Of a DNA stretch of 64,000 nucleotides, positions 15,681 through 24,296 are shown piece after piece. The DNA is taken from NCBI GenBank assembly GCA_046566065.1, contig JBKHXK010000013.1, forward strand, positions 1 through 64,000, written 5' to 3'. The notes under the pieces are model-generated. The model saw only the letters and a program-made list of their open reading frames with translations. It did no database searches and was not told where the DNA came from. The first letter of the stretch is position 1; each line of letters begins with the position of its first letter. The position numbers were made by a program, and so were the translations under genes. The stretch is from MB1-2 sp046566065 (lineage in GTDB: Bacteria; Actinomycetota; CADDZG01; WHSQ01).

Positions 15681-15751
15681 GATTTGAACCCCCACACCCT
15701 TGCGGGCACCAGCCCCTCAAGCTGGCGTGTCTGCCGTTCCACCACCGCCGC
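15669..15751 (-). tRNA. tRNA-Leu (anticodon GAG)
   Basis: An 83-nt type II tRNA on the minus strand. The acceptor stem GCGGCGG pairs with CCGCCGC, with discriminator A. The anticodon stem CCAGC/GCTGG encloses loop TTGAGGG, giving anticodon GAG, which reads CTC/CTT leucine codons. The long variable arm folds as CCC-GCAA-GGG, and the T arm is GGGGG-TTCAAAT-CCCCC. CCA is not encoded. The IS481-like element sits immediately beyond its 3' end and has duplicated the last 16 bases of the region. Confidence 0.95.
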
Positions 15752-15760
15752 TAGACACAA

Positions 15761-15777
15761 CGATGGCCCCGCCATCG
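15761..15777 (-). terminator. Hairpin between SBP gene and tRNA-Leu
   Basis: A perfect 7-bp stem CGATGGC-CCC-GCCATCG lies downstream of the 444-residue SBP gene (stop at 15818) and before the tRNA. Read on the minus strand it is followed only by a weak TTGTGT tract, so it may be a terminator or processing hairpin. Confidence 0.45.
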
Positions 15778-15817
15778 CAGGGCCTCGGCGATTATATCCG
15801 CCGGCCTCGCAGGCCCT

Positions 15818-17152
15818 CTAGGGCTGCGCCAGGTGCCACCTCTCCGCGTTCCAGAGGGGGCCATCCAACGTCGGATTGACCTCTAGTCCCTGAAGCTCGT
15901 CCCCGGACGCCAACGTCGATCGGACATGGAAGAGCGGGAGGTGGTCGAGGGCCACCTCTGTCTGACGACCCGGCGTCCCGCCGGCCCGCCGGAGCGCTGC
16001 TGCGATCGGGTCCCCGGCCGCCCATTCGCCGTAGAAGCGACGGGCGTCGACGTTGACCAGCTCGATATCCGAGCCGGCCGTATCGAGTTGGACCTGGATC
16101 GATCGTTGGACGAGCTCCAGTAGCTCGTCGCCGATCGGAGCCGACAGCTGAAGATCGACAGAGACGCGCCGGCTCGGCCCCCGAAAGATCCGCTCGTACG
16201 GGCCCTCGGAGCCGTTCTCGGCGGGCCCCGGGTGCAGGGTGTTGGCGACCCTTCCATCGCCGCGGATGAAGCCGCGTTCGATCTGCGCGCGGTCCAGAGC
16301 CCGTGCGATCTCGCGTGTCTGAACGGCGCTCAGATCCGCGCCCGATAGGTCCAGATATACGCGCTCCCAGCCAAGGGCGCTGTAGTAGATGAGGCCGTGC
16401 TCGGCCAGACGCTGGCCCAGGTTCACCGACGAGGGAAGCCAGGCTGCGTCCAGACGCCCGTCCGCGACGAGCCCGATCAGGAAATCCAGCCCTTCGGTGA
16501 ACCGGATCGTCACTCGATCCAAAAAGGGCTGCGTATCGCTGGCGGGGTTCGGTTCCAGAACGAGCTGGAGCCCCGGTGCGCGGGATCTGAGCAGGAAGGG
16601 ACCGGAGTAGAGCCGTCGTCCGCCGGCGGCGGGCGTGACGTACGAGATGCGTGCCAGGACGCTCGTCCAGTCGACGACCGGGCCCGTGACCACCAGGCGA
16701 CGAGGACCCCGGCGACTCACGCTCTCGATCTCCGCGAGCCCCGAGGGGGCCTGCGCTCGCCGGATCGAAGCGGCCACATCCCGCGAGGTGATCGGGCTGC
16801 CGTTCGACCATCGGGCGTTCGCCAGCTCGATCGTGGCCACCTCACCCGACTCCTGGATCGATCGAACGAGATCGGGGACCGGCTCTCCCTCCGGCGTGAA
16901 CCTGTAGAGGCTGCGGTACAGCGGTCTGGCCAGCGCGTAGGTGAGATCCGAGGCAAGAGGTGAGTGCGGGTCGAGCGTGGCCGGTTCGCCGTACACGCCG
17001 AAGGTGGCCGAGCCCCCGCGCACGACGGCAGGGCTCGGGTCGGAGGCCCTCGGCGAGATCGGGTCTTCTAGGCCGGCGGGGTCGCATCCCGCTAGCAGGG
17101 CCATCATCAGGGCCGCCGACGCGCCCAGCTTGGCCCAGTGGCCCGGGGTCAA
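15818..17152 (-). CDS. Peptide/solute-binding lipoprotein (SBP family 5), divergent
   Basis: A 444-residue lipoprotein with signal peptide and lipobox (MMALLAGC). The family-5 (DppA/OppA-type) pattern includes TFGVYGEPATLDPHSPLASD, LARPLYRSLYRFTPEGEPVP and SNGSPITSRDVAASIRRA. It is shorter than usual (about 500-550 residues) and the C-terminal ligand-binding lobe looks reduced. It overlaps the preceding, longer SBP gene by four bases, so the two are translated together. No ABC permease or ATPase gene is beside them, so they either serve a transporter elsewhere or have another binding role. Confidence 0.85.
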   Translation of the reverse strand: MTPGHWAKLGASAALMMALLAGCDPAGLEDPISPRASDPSPAVVRGGSATFGVYGEPATLDPHSPLASDLTYALARPLYRSLYRFTPEGEPVPDLVRSIQESGEVATIELANARWSNGSPITSRDVAASIRRAQAPSGLAEIESVSRRGPRRLVVTGPVVDWTSVLARISYVTPAAGGRRLYSGPFLLRSRAPGLQLVLEPNPASDTQPFLDRVTIRFTEGLDFLIGLVADGRLDAAWLPSSVNLGQRLAEHGLIYYSALGWERVYLDLSGADLSAVQTREIARALDRAQIERGFIRGDGRVANTLHPGPAENGSEGPYERIFRGPSRRVSVDLQLSAPIGDELLELVQRSIQVQLDTAGSDIELVNVDARRFYGEWAAGDPIAAALRRAGGTPGRQTEVALDHLPLFHVRSTLASGDELQGLEVNPTLDGPLWNAERWHLAQP

Positions 17153-18822
17153 CCCTCGATCTGAGCGGGCTCTACGAAGACGTTCACCGCGTCGAACCCT
17201 CCCATGACGTCGAAGTAGAGGTCCTTCACGCGCTCTTGAGCGGCCCAGTGGGTGACGAAGGATCCGATCGGAACGACGGGCTCTTGGGCGAGGATCGCTT
17301 TCTCGGCCTGGATGTAGAGCTGAAGCCGGCGACTGTCCGAGCGCTCCGAGCGGGCCCGGGCCAGCAGTTGGTCGACGCGCCCGGAGGAGAAACCCGTGTG
17401 GTTGTCCGGCGAGTCTGTTCCGAACAGCGCGGTCAGGAAGACGTCCGGCGTGGGGTACTCCGCGATCCAGCCCAGCCGGTAGATCGCTTGATCCCCGTCG
17501 CGCAGTCGACGCAGGAACCTGCTGAAGCCGAAGCCTCGGATCGTGACGCGGAAACCCGCTTGCTCGAGGTCTTCTTGCACCATCCGGGCGACCTCGTCGT
17601 GGGGGTCGCCCTTGGTGAAGTCCAGGGTGAGCCGCCGGTCTTCCTTCTTCAACCGACGCACGAGGCTTCTGGCCTCCTCGGGCGCGTACCTGCAGATCCG
17701 GAGGCAGATGTTCTCCTGGAACCCGGGCATGCCTTCCGGCACGATGCCGCGTGCCGGCGAGAGCGTGCCGTTGTAGACGGTCGTTGCGATCTCGTCACGG
17801 TCTATCGCTCTGTTCACGGCACGTCGCAACCTGATGTCGTTCAAGCCCTTCGACCGGAGATTGAAGGCGTAGTAGTAGGACGCCAGGAAGGGCTTGAACC
17901 CCTGATCCCCGTAGAGCTCGGTCGCGTTCTCGATCTGGCCCGCCGGGACCTCCGCCACATCCAGACCGGCATCGCGGAACTGGAGCCACGATGCCGCCGC
18001 GTCGGGGAAAGGCAGGAAGCGGATGCCGTCGAGGTCGGGCGTCTCGATGAAGCCGGGGAACGCTTCGAGGATCACCGGCTGCTCGGGCGCCCATACCTCG
18101 GCCATCTTGAACGGGCCGTTGCCGACCGGAGCGGCGAGGAACTCGTCGATCCTCTCTACCCGGCTGCGAGAGAGTGGCACCAGGGCGGGGTGGGTCAGTA
18201 CGGCGGGGAGATCGTAGAAGGGCTCGTCGAGCCGGATCACGAGGATCGACGGGGTCTGCGCCAGCAAGCCCGAGAGGTGGCGCGAGCGTCCCAACTGGTT
18301 GACCTCGGTGAAGCCCGCTACCCGCTCGAGGGTGTAGGCGAGATCCGACGCGTTCTCCTTCAGGGCGATGCGATCGAAGGCGTAGACGAAGTCCTTCGCC
18401 GTCACCGGTGAACCGTCGTGGAAGGTCATGCCGTCCCGGAGCTTGAAGATGAAGGTCCGCCCCCCGTCCGCGACCCGCCAGGACTCGGCCGCCGCGGGGA
18501 CCACCTTCTCCTCCACCGGGTCCCATCTGGTCAGCCCTTCGTACAGCTGTCGGGCCACGAGCACCGAGCCGGGGTCCTGGATGCGCATCGGATCGAGCGT
18601 CGCGGGTGGGGAGATGGCTACGTTCAGGACGTCGTCGGTCGGTTCGAAGATCTGGGACGTCTGCTGGGGATCGGGCGGGGTGACGTCGTTCTCCGCTCCC
18701 TCCTCCGGGATCGTCGGCGTCCCGTTGTCCCCGGGTGCCGCGCCGTCGCCCGTGCACGCCGAGGCAACCAGGGCGAGCGAGAGCAACAGGCAGAGGAGGG
18801 CGCGGAGCCCGGCCTGCTTCAC
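17149..18822 (-). CDS. Peptide/oligopeptide ABC transporter substrate-binding lipoprotein (SBP family 5)
   Basis: A 557-residue family-5 solute-binding lipoprotein. Signal peptide and lipobox (LALVASACTG) are followed by a Pro/Glu-rich linker, then LNVAISPPATLDPMRIQDPG, QLYEGLTRWDPVEEKVVPAA, FKLRDGMTFHDGSPVTAKDF, PVGNGPFKM and RLRRAVNRAIDRDEIA. All landmarks of the DppA/OppA fold are present. It is the first gene of a pair with the 444-residue SBP and begins 9 bases after secG, so it appears to be in the same transcript as the glycolytic genes. No permease genes are adjacent. Confidence 0.92.
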   Translation of the reverse strand: MKQAGLRALLCLLLSLALVASACTGDGAAPGDNGTPTIPEEGAENDVTPPDPQQTSQIFEPTDDVLNVAISPPATLDPMRIQDPGSVLVARQLYEGLTRWDPVEEKVVPAAAESWRVADGGRTFIFKLRDGMTFHDGSPVTAKDFVYAFDRIALKENASDLAYTLERVAGFTEVNQLGRSRHLSGLLAQTPSILVIRLDEPFYDLPAVLTHPALVPLSRSRVERIDEFLAAPVGNGPFKMAEVWAPEQPVILEAFPGFIETPDLDGIRFLPFPDAAASWLQFRDAGLDVAEVPAGQIENATELYGDQGFKPFLASYYYAFNLRSKGLNDIRLRRAVNRAIDRDEIATTVYNGTLSPARGIVPEGMPGFQENICLRICRYAPEEARSLVRRLKKEDRRLTLDFTKGDPHDEVARMVQEDLEQAGFRVTIRGFGFSRFLRRLRDGDQAIYRLGWIAEYPTPDVFLTALFGTDSPDNHTGFSSGRVDQLLARARSERSDSRRLQLYIQAEKAILAQEPVVPIGSFVTHWAAQERVKDLYFDVMGGFDAVNVFVEPAQIEG

Positions 18823-18831
18823 GGACCGGGT

Positions 18832-19062
18832 CTAGGAGAGTCTGGAAGCAAGCAGGATCGTCGTGCCGCCGAAGACGATCGCAGTGATCACGGTGATCCG
18901 GTCGAGGTTCTTCTCCATGACGGTGGAGCCCATGGCCTGGGTCTGCATGCCGCCGCCGAACATCTCCGAGACGCCTCCCCCGCGACCGGCGTGGAGAAGG
19001 ATCAGCAGGATCAACGCCGCGCAGGCGAGGAGATGGATCACGATGAGCAGGTTGGTCAGCAA
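18832..19062 (-). CDS. secG: Preprotein translocase subunit SecG
   Basis: A 76-residue membrane protein with two transmembrane helices (LLIVIHLLACAALILLILLH and ITVITAIVFGGTTILLASRL) and the conserved loop GRGGGVSEMFGGG between them, which identifies SecG of the SecYEG channel. It lies downstream of the glycolytic genes, the common actinobacterial position (gap-pgk-tpi-secG), but here apgM is inserted between tpiA and secG. Confidence 0.94.
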   Translation of the reverse strand: MLTNLLIVIHLLACAALILLILLHAGRGGGVSEMFGGGMQTQAMGSTVMEKNLDRITVITAIVFGGTTILLASRLS

Positions 19063-19109
19063 GGGAGACTCCTCAGGATCTGTGGGGTGGAAACCTCTAG
19101 GTTACCGGT

Positions 19110-20402
19110 TCACGAGCGGGCAAGGTCCACGAGGTTAGGCATGATCTCGGGACCCTTGAGATGGCCCAGAGCGCCCCGGCGGGAAGCGGTCTCACCGTAG
19201 GTGTCCACCGAGTCGGCGCTGACGCCGCCTCCGGACACCAGCAGGGGCACCGGCCCGTCCGTGTGGGCCTTGCGGGCGCAACTGGTGGAGTGGTCGGCCG
19301 TGACCGCTACCAGAGAGCGGTTCAGGTCGAGCGAGTCCAGGAGCCGTGCGAAGAAGATCGAGTCGATCTCCTCGATGCTCGCGATCTTGGCCTCGTGGTC
19401 GCCGTCGTGGGCGGGGACATCCGGGCCCTTGATGTGGATGTAGAGCCCGTCATAGCCGGCGATCGCATCGAGAGCCAGGTCCGCCCACCGTTCGTACTGC
19501 TCGGGGGCGGGGATGCCTGTCGGGGCCTCCACGATGCCCATGCCCATCAGGCGAGCGATGCCCAACTCGACCGGCATCTCGACGAAACAACCCATCTCGG
19601 GGCCGAACCTGTCCTTGAACGACTGCAGTTTGGGCAGGTGATCTCCCCCGTCGCGGGTCAGGATGAAGTTCCCCGGCAGCTTCCCTGCCTGCCTTCTCCG
19701 GGCGTTCGCCTCGGATGCATCCAAGACCTCGAACGCCTTGCGCAGCCATTCGTTCGTGAGGGCCGACGAGCGCTGCGCGGCCTCGTCGTTGTCGTGCCCA
19801 TCCACCGGCGCCACGGTCACGACCCTGTTGTCGAAGGTCTCGAGCGCGACCCCCAGTGCCCCCTGCCGGCCGTAGGCGGGGTCCGAGTTCTGCACCTCGG
19901 CCGAGAGGGGACCTTCGTCGGACCGGATCACCACTATGCCGCGATGACCGACGGTGGCGCGGAACTCGAAGGTGCCGTTGCCGAGCTTCACCTTGTCGTT
20001 GACCTCGGCGGCCAGCTCGTGCGCTTCCTCCGAGGTGAGATCGCGACCGACGCGCCGATCGAGGATCTCCCATCCGTCGCCGTCCGGCTCGACCGTGGCG
20101 AAGTTCACCCGGTAGGCCAGGTCGCCATCCCGAACCTCGACGCCGGCGCCGACCGACTCGAGGGGTCCGCGACCCGTGTGGTGCTCGTGCGGGTCGTAGC
20201 CCAAGATCGAGAACACGGCGATGTCCGACTCGGGCGCGATGCCCTCGCCCACGGTGGTGACGTAGCCATTGCGTCCCTCTTTGGCCAGCCGGTCCAGGTG
20301 AGGCGTGCGCGCGGCCTCGAGAGGGGTCTTCCCGTCCAGGGCGTCCAGGGCGTCATCGCCGAGCCCATCGAGGATGACGTAGACGATCTTCTTCAAGCTC
20401 AT
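19110..20402 (-). CDS. apgM: 2,3-bisphosphoglycerate-independent phosphoglycerate mutase, archaeal type (ApgM)
   Basis: Interconverts 3- and 2-phosphoglycerate in lower glycolysis. The 430-residue alkaline-phosphatase-fold enzyme has YVILDGLGDDALDALDGKTP, EARTPHLDRLA-like spacing, PESDIAVFSILGYDP and the metal site VAVTADHSTSC. This is the archaeal-type (ApgM) layout, not the longer bacterial GpmI. The ATG at 20402 overlaps the tpiA stop (ATGA); the much longer open frame upstream is tpiA shadow. Actinobacteria more commonly use the cofactor-dependent enzyme GpmA, so this is a lineage marker. It lies within a glycolytic operon, which supports the function. Confidence 0.93.
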   Translation of the reverse strand: MSLKKIVYVILDGLGDDALDALDGKTPLEAARTPHLDRLAKEGRNGYVTTVGEGIAPESDIAVFSILGYDPHEHHTGRGPLESVGAGVEVRDGDLAYRVNFATVEPDGDGWEILDRRVGRDLTSEEAHELAAEVNDKVKLGNGTFEFRATVGHRGIVVIRSDEGPLSAEVQNSDPAYGRQGALGVALETFDNRVVTVAPVDGHDNDEAAQRSSALTNEWLRKAFEVLDASEANARRRQAGKLPGNFILTRDGGDHLPKLQSFKDRFGPEMGCFVEMPVELGIARLMGMGIVEAPTGIPAPEQYERWADLALDAIAGYDGLYIHIKGPDVPAHDGDHEAKIASIEEIDSIFFARLLDSLDLNRSLVAVTADHSTSCARKAHTDGPVPLLVSGGGVSADSVDTYGETASRRGALGHLKGPEIMPNLVDLARS

Positions 20403-21172
20403 AGTGCCGCTACCGCCTTGATCATCGCCGCGAATTCCGAAGCGTCCAGGGACGCTCCACCAACGAGGCCTCCGTCGATGTCGGGCTGGCGCACCAGCGC
20501 CTCTGCATTTCCGGCCTTCATGCTTCCCCCATAGAGGATCCGGATCTCGCTCCCGACGCTCTCCGAGAACAGATCGTTCAAGACACCCCGGATGAAGGAG
20601 ATCGTCGTCTGAGCGTCGTCGGGGGTGGCGGTCTTGCCGGTTCCGATCGCCCAGATCGGCTCGTAGGCGACGACGACCCTGCGCGCTTGCTCTTCGCTGA
20701 GCCCTGCGAGTCCCTCGCGGACCTGTCCTTCGACCTTCTTCTCGGTCCGGTCGTTCATCCTCTCCATATCGGTTTCGCCGCAACACATGATCGGGACCAG
20801 ATCGTTCGCGAACGCGGCCTTCACCTTCGCGTTCACGGACTCATCCGTCTCACCGAACAACTCTCTGCGCTCCGAGTGACCGAGGATCACGTACCGCACG
20901 TGCAGCGCTTTCAGCATCAACGGCGACACCTCGCCGGTGAACGCGCCCTCGGTCTCGTGATGCATGTTCTGCGCGCCGAGCCCGAAGCTCTGGTGCCGAT
21001 CGTCGATCGTGGTTTGCACCGAGCGAAGTGCGGTGTGGGGCGGGCACAACACGACCTCGACCTTGTCGGGATCGTGGTTGCCGAGCTCGTGGCCGAGTTG
21101 CTCGATGAAGTGGATCGCGTCGAGGTGTGTCTTGTTCATCTTCCAGTTGCCTGCGATCAGTGGGGTTCTCAT
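20399..21172 (-). CDS. tpiA: Triosephosphate isomerase
   Basis: Interconverts dihydroxyacetone phosphate and glyceraldehyde 3-phosphate. The 257-residue TIM barrel has the substrate-binding N-terminus AGNWKMNKT, the catalytic His loop VILGHSERRELFGE, the catalytic Glu loop VAYEPIWAIGTGKTATP (with the flexible loop) and the phosphate-binding RILYGGSMKAGNA. Length and motifs are standard. It overlaps pgk by four bases upstream and apgM by four bases downstream, so it is part of a tightly coupled glycolytic operon. Confidence 0.97.
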   Translation of the reverse strand: MRTPLIAGNWKMNKTHLDAIHFIEQLGHELGNHDPDKVEVVLCPPHTALRSVQTTIDDRHQSFGLGAQNMHHETEGAFTGEVSPLMLKALHVRYVILGHSERRELFGETDESVNAKVKAAFANDLVPIMCCGETDMERMNDRTEKKVEGQVREGLAGLSEEQARRVVVAYEPIWAIGTGKTATPDDAQTTISFIRGVLNDLFSESVGSEIRILYGGSMKAGNAEALVRQPDIDGGLVGGASLDASEFAAMIKAVAAL

Positions 21173-22359
21173 GAGCTTCCTTTCCTGAGGACGGCGACGC
21201 CGGGGAGCTCGCGGCCTTCGAGCAGCTCTAGAGAAGCGCCGCCTCCGGTCGAGAGGTGGGATACCGCGTGGGTCATGCCGAGTTGAGCGAGGGCTGCAGC
21301 CGAGTCACCGCCACCTGCGACGGTGTACGCCCCTGCGGTGGTGGCCTCCGCGATCGCCTGCGCCACCGCCTTGGTTCCGTGCGAGTAGGGCTCCATCTCG
21401 AAGATGCCCATGGGCCCGTTCCATAGGACCGTCCGTGCACCGGCTACGACCTCGGCGAACCTGCGGGAGGTCTCCGGGCCGATGTCGACGCCCATGCGGT
21501 CACCGATCCCTTCGATGGCTACGACCTCGTGCTCGGCCGCGGCTTCCGGCGCTTCAGCCGCGACGACGTCCGTCGGCAGATGGATGCTGACGCTCTTCCG
21601 ACGAGCCTCCTCTAGAACCTCGCGGACCTCATCCACGCGATCCTCCTCGACCAGCGAGCGGCCCACGTCGTGGCCTTGGGCAACAAGCAGCGTGAACGCC
21701 ATCGCTCCTCCGATGCACATCGCGTCGACCCGCTCGAGCAGGTTCGCGATCACGCTCAGCTTGTCGGATACCTTGGCGCCTCCGAGAACGGCCACGAAGG
21801 GCGAGTCGGGCTCTCGCAGGAGCACCTCGAGCTTCTCGACCTCTTCCGCCAGCAGGTAACCGGCTGCAGACGGAAGACGCTCCGCCACCCCGACTATCGA
21901 GGCGTGTGCCCGGTGCGCCGCGCCGAAGGCATCGTCCACGTAGGCCTGGGCCAGAGCGGCGAGGGAGTCGGCAAGGATCGGATCGTTGCGCTCCTCCCCC
22001 GGCTCGAACCGGAGGTTCTCCAGCACCACGACTCGGGCGTCGGAGGCGCACGCGGCCGAGGCCTTGTCCCCGACCACCTCGTCCAGGGTCTCGACCTCGA
22101 CTCCGAGGAGCTCGGACAGGCGCTCGGCCACGGGGGCTAAACGGAGCTCTTCGACGACCTTTCCCTTCGGCCGCCCGAGGTGCGAGCTCACCACGAGCGA
22201 GGCCCCTCTGGTCAACAGAGCTTCCAGGGTCGGAACCGCAGAGCGGATCCTCAGATCGTCACCGATCACCCCGTCTTTGAGGGGGACGTTCAGATCGCAG
22301 CGGACGAAGACTCTCTTCCCGGACACATCCAGGGAGTCGAGCGTCGGGAGGGTCGTCAA
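21169..22359 (-). CDS. pgk: Phosphoglycerate kinase
   Basis: Transfers the acyl phosphate of 1,3-bisphosphoglycerate to ADP. The 396-residue protein shows the N-terminal signature KRVFVRCDLNVPLKDG, the hinge and 3-PG region LVVSSHLGRPKGK and LENLRFEPGEERND, and the nucleotide domain VAVLGGAKVSDKLSVI, with a final GGGDSAAAL segment. Its start codon follows the gap stop with no gap between them. Length and motifs are standard; no irregularities. Confidence 0.97.
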   Translation of the reverse strand: MTTLPTLDSLDVSGKRVFVRCDLNVPLKDGVIGDDLRIRSAVPTLEALLTRGASLVVSSHLGRPKGKVVEELRLAPVAERLSELLGVEVETLDEVVGDKASAACASDARVVVLENLRFEPGEERNDPILADSLAALAQAYVDDAFGAAHRAHASIVGVAERLPSAAGYLLAEEVEKLEVLLREPDSPFVAVLGGAKVSDKLSVIANLLERVDAMCIGGAMAFTLLVAQGHDVGRSLVEEDRVDEVREVLEEARRKSVSIHLPTDVVAAEAPEAAAEHEVVAIEGIGDRMGVDIGPETSRRFAEVVAGARTVLWNGPMGIFEMEPYSHGTKAVAQAIAEATTAGAYTVAGGGDSAAALAQLGMTHAVSHLSTGGGASLELLEGRELPGVAVLRKGSS

Positions 22360-23370
22360 CTAGAGCTTGGAGGCAACCAGCTCGGTGAGGTCCACCAGCC
22401 GGCACGAGTAGCCCCATTCGTTGTCGTACCAGCCCAAGACCTTGACCATGTTGCCGTTGGCCATCGTCGAGAGCCCGTCGATGATGCAGGAGTGCGAGTT
22501 GCCGACGATGTCCGACGAAACGATCGGGTCTTCCGTGTACTGAAGGATGCCCTTCATGCCTGCGCTCTGGGCGGCCTCACGGTAGGCGTTGTTCACGTCG
22601 TCCTTGGTGACCTCGGATCCGACGATGGCCACGATGTCGGTGATGGATCCATCGGGCACCGGCACGCGCAGAGCTAGTCCGTCGAGCTTGCCCTTCAGCT
22701 CGGGCATCGACAGCGCGGCAGCTTTCGCGGCGCCGGTCGTCGTCGGGATGATGTTGATGGCCGCCGCGCGGGAACGACGAAGGTCGTCGCGAGCCAGGTC
22801 GAGGGTGTTCTGGTCGTTCGTGTAGGCGTGGCAGGTGGTCATGAAACCCTTCTCGATCCCCCAGTTGTCCTGCAGGACCTTCGCGAGAGGAACCACGCAG
22901 TTGGTGGTGCAGGAGGCGTTGGAGATGATGTGGTGGTTGTCTGGGTCGTAGTCCTCGTGGTTGACGCCCATGACGATGGTGACGTCTTCCTCTTTCGCGG
23001 GGGCCGAGATGATGACTTTCTTGGCGCCACCCTGGGAGATGTGCTTGGAGGCGTCGTCCCTCTTGGTGAAGAACCCGGTGGACTCGATCACCACTTCGAC
23101 ACCGAGGTCCGCCCAGGGAAGATTCCCGGGATCCCTCTCGGATAGAAGCTTCAGATCGACACCATCGACCGTGAAGCCGCCGTTCGACACCTTGACCTCT
23201 TTGCCGAGCGGGCCGTGCACCGAGTCGTACTTCAGCAGGTGAGCCATCGTCTCGGCATCGCCGAGGTCGTTCACGGCTACGAGCTCGAGATCGGCGTTCT
23301 GGGCTTTCAGGGCCCGGTAGAAGTTCCGGCCGATCCGGCCGAATCCGTTGATCCCGATGCGCGTCGTCAT
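22360..23370 (-). CDS. gap: Glyceraldehyde-3-phosphate dehydrogenase
   Basis: A 336-residue NAD-dependent GAPDH. It has the Rossmann motif IGINGFGRIGRNFYRA, the conserved VAVNDLGDAETMAHLLKYDS segment, VIESTGFFTKRDD, the catalytic Cys in IISNASCTTNCVVPL, and WYDNEWGYSCRLVDL at the C-terminus. It is the first of the four-gene glycolytic block gap-pgk-tpiA-apgM. Only 44 bases separate its start from the yvcK stop; in many actinobacteria whiA would lie near this point. Confidence 0.97.
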   Translation of the reverse strand: MTTRIGINGFGRIGRNFYRALKAQNADLELVAVNDLGDAETMAHLLKYDSVHGPLGKEVKVSNGGFTVDGVDLKLLSERDPGNLPWADLGVEVVIESTGFFTKRDDASKHISQGGAKKVIISAPAKEEDVTIVMGVNHEDYDPDNHHIISNASCTTNCVVPLAKVLQDNWGIEKGFMTTCHAYTNDQNTLDLARDDLRRSRAAAINIIPTTTGAAKAAALSMPELKGKLDGLALRVPVPDGSITDIVAIVGSEVTKDDVNNAYREAAQSAGMKGILQYTEDPIVSSDIVGNSHSCIIDGLSTMANGNMVKVLGWYDNEWGYSCRLVDLTELVASKL

Positions 23371-23414
23371 TGACGATCCCTCCCTGGATTGTTCGTTGTG
23401 GGGCCTCAGTCTAG

Positions 23415-24296
23415 CTAACGCAGATCTCGGAGGACCTTGCCGAGCCGGGAGGGATCGTGCAGCCCGTCCTCCCCCGACACATCGGCCTCGACCACCCTGG
23501 GAGCCGAGGCGAACGGGTCCAGATCGTTCTCAACGCCGTCACTGCCGAGACTCGGGCCCTGAACGACGACGACGTCGACGCATCCGGGCCCGAGATGGGT
23601 GGAGAGAGCGCGCAGATGGTCCGAGACCCGCAGGCCTTCCGTCTCACCCTTCTGCACCCTGTTGTTAGCGATGAACACCTTCGTGGCCGAGCTGCGCCGG
23701 ACGGCCTGTGCGATACCCGGAACCAGCAGGGTCGCGATGAGGCTGGTGAACAAGCTGCCCGGCCCCAGGAGGATCTGTTCGGCTTCGTCGATCGCCCGGA
23801 CGGCCGGCGGGTAAGCGGGAGGGTCGTCGGGGTCGAGGAATACCCGACGGATCGGGCGCTGGCTCTGGGCCACGGCTACCTGGCCTTTGACGAGGCCGCC
23901 TTCGACCGACGCTCCCAACTGAACGAGCTTGGTGGTCGCCGGGTACACGTCACCCGTCGATCCCAACAGCCGTCCGGCCTCTTCGACGGCCAGGCCGAAA
24001 TCGCCCAGGGACTCGGTGAGGGCTGCGATCAGCAGGTTGCCGATCGTGTGCCCCGTCAGCGCTCCGTCGCTGAAACGATGTTGGTAGAGGCGCGCCAAGG
24101 GCGAGTCGTCCGACAGAGCTACGAGACAGTTGCGGATGTCGCCGGGCGGAGGGATGCCCAGCTCGCGCGTCAGCCGACCAGAGGAGCCGCCATCGTCGGC
24201 GACGGTCACCACGGCCGAGACGTTGCTGGAATAGGCACGTGCAGCACGGAGAGAAGCAGCGAGGCCGTGCCCCCCTCCGATGCCGACGACCCTCAT
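23415..24296 (-). CDS. yvcK: YvcK/CofD-like gluconeogenesis and cell-shape factor
   Basis: A 293-residue protein of the YvcK family (UDP-sugar-binding, CofD-like fold), which influences carbon flux and peptidoglycan synthesis. It has the N-terminal glycine-rich VVGIGGGHGLAASLRAAR, the motif VTVADDGGSSGRLTRELGI, then PPPGDIRNCLVAL and the GHTIGNLLIAALTE segment. The ILLGPGSLFTSLIATLLV stretch is typical. The start overlaps the rapZ stop by four bases (ATGA). The order rapZ-yvcK is widely conserved in actinobacteria and firmicutes and supports the call. Confidence 0.94.
   Translation of the reverse strand: MRVVGIGGGHGLAASLRAARAYSSNVSAVVTVADDGGSSGRLTRELGIPPPGDIRNCLVALSDDSPLARLYQHRFSDGALTGHTIGNLLIAALTESLGDFGLAVEEAGRLLGSTGDVYPATTKLVQLGASVEGGLVKGQVAVAQSQRPIRRVFLDPDDPPAYPPAVRAIDEAEQILLGPGSLFTSLIATLLVPGIAQAVRRSSATKVFIANNRVQKGETEGLRVSDHLRALSTHLGPGCVDVVVVQGPSLGSDGVENDLDPFASAPRVVEADVSGEDGLHDPSRLGKVLRDLR

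Noticed and set aside
19161..20534. 457-residue plus-strand open frame
   Set aside because: It lies antisense to apgM and tpiA, which have clear catalytic motifs; high-GC shadow frame.
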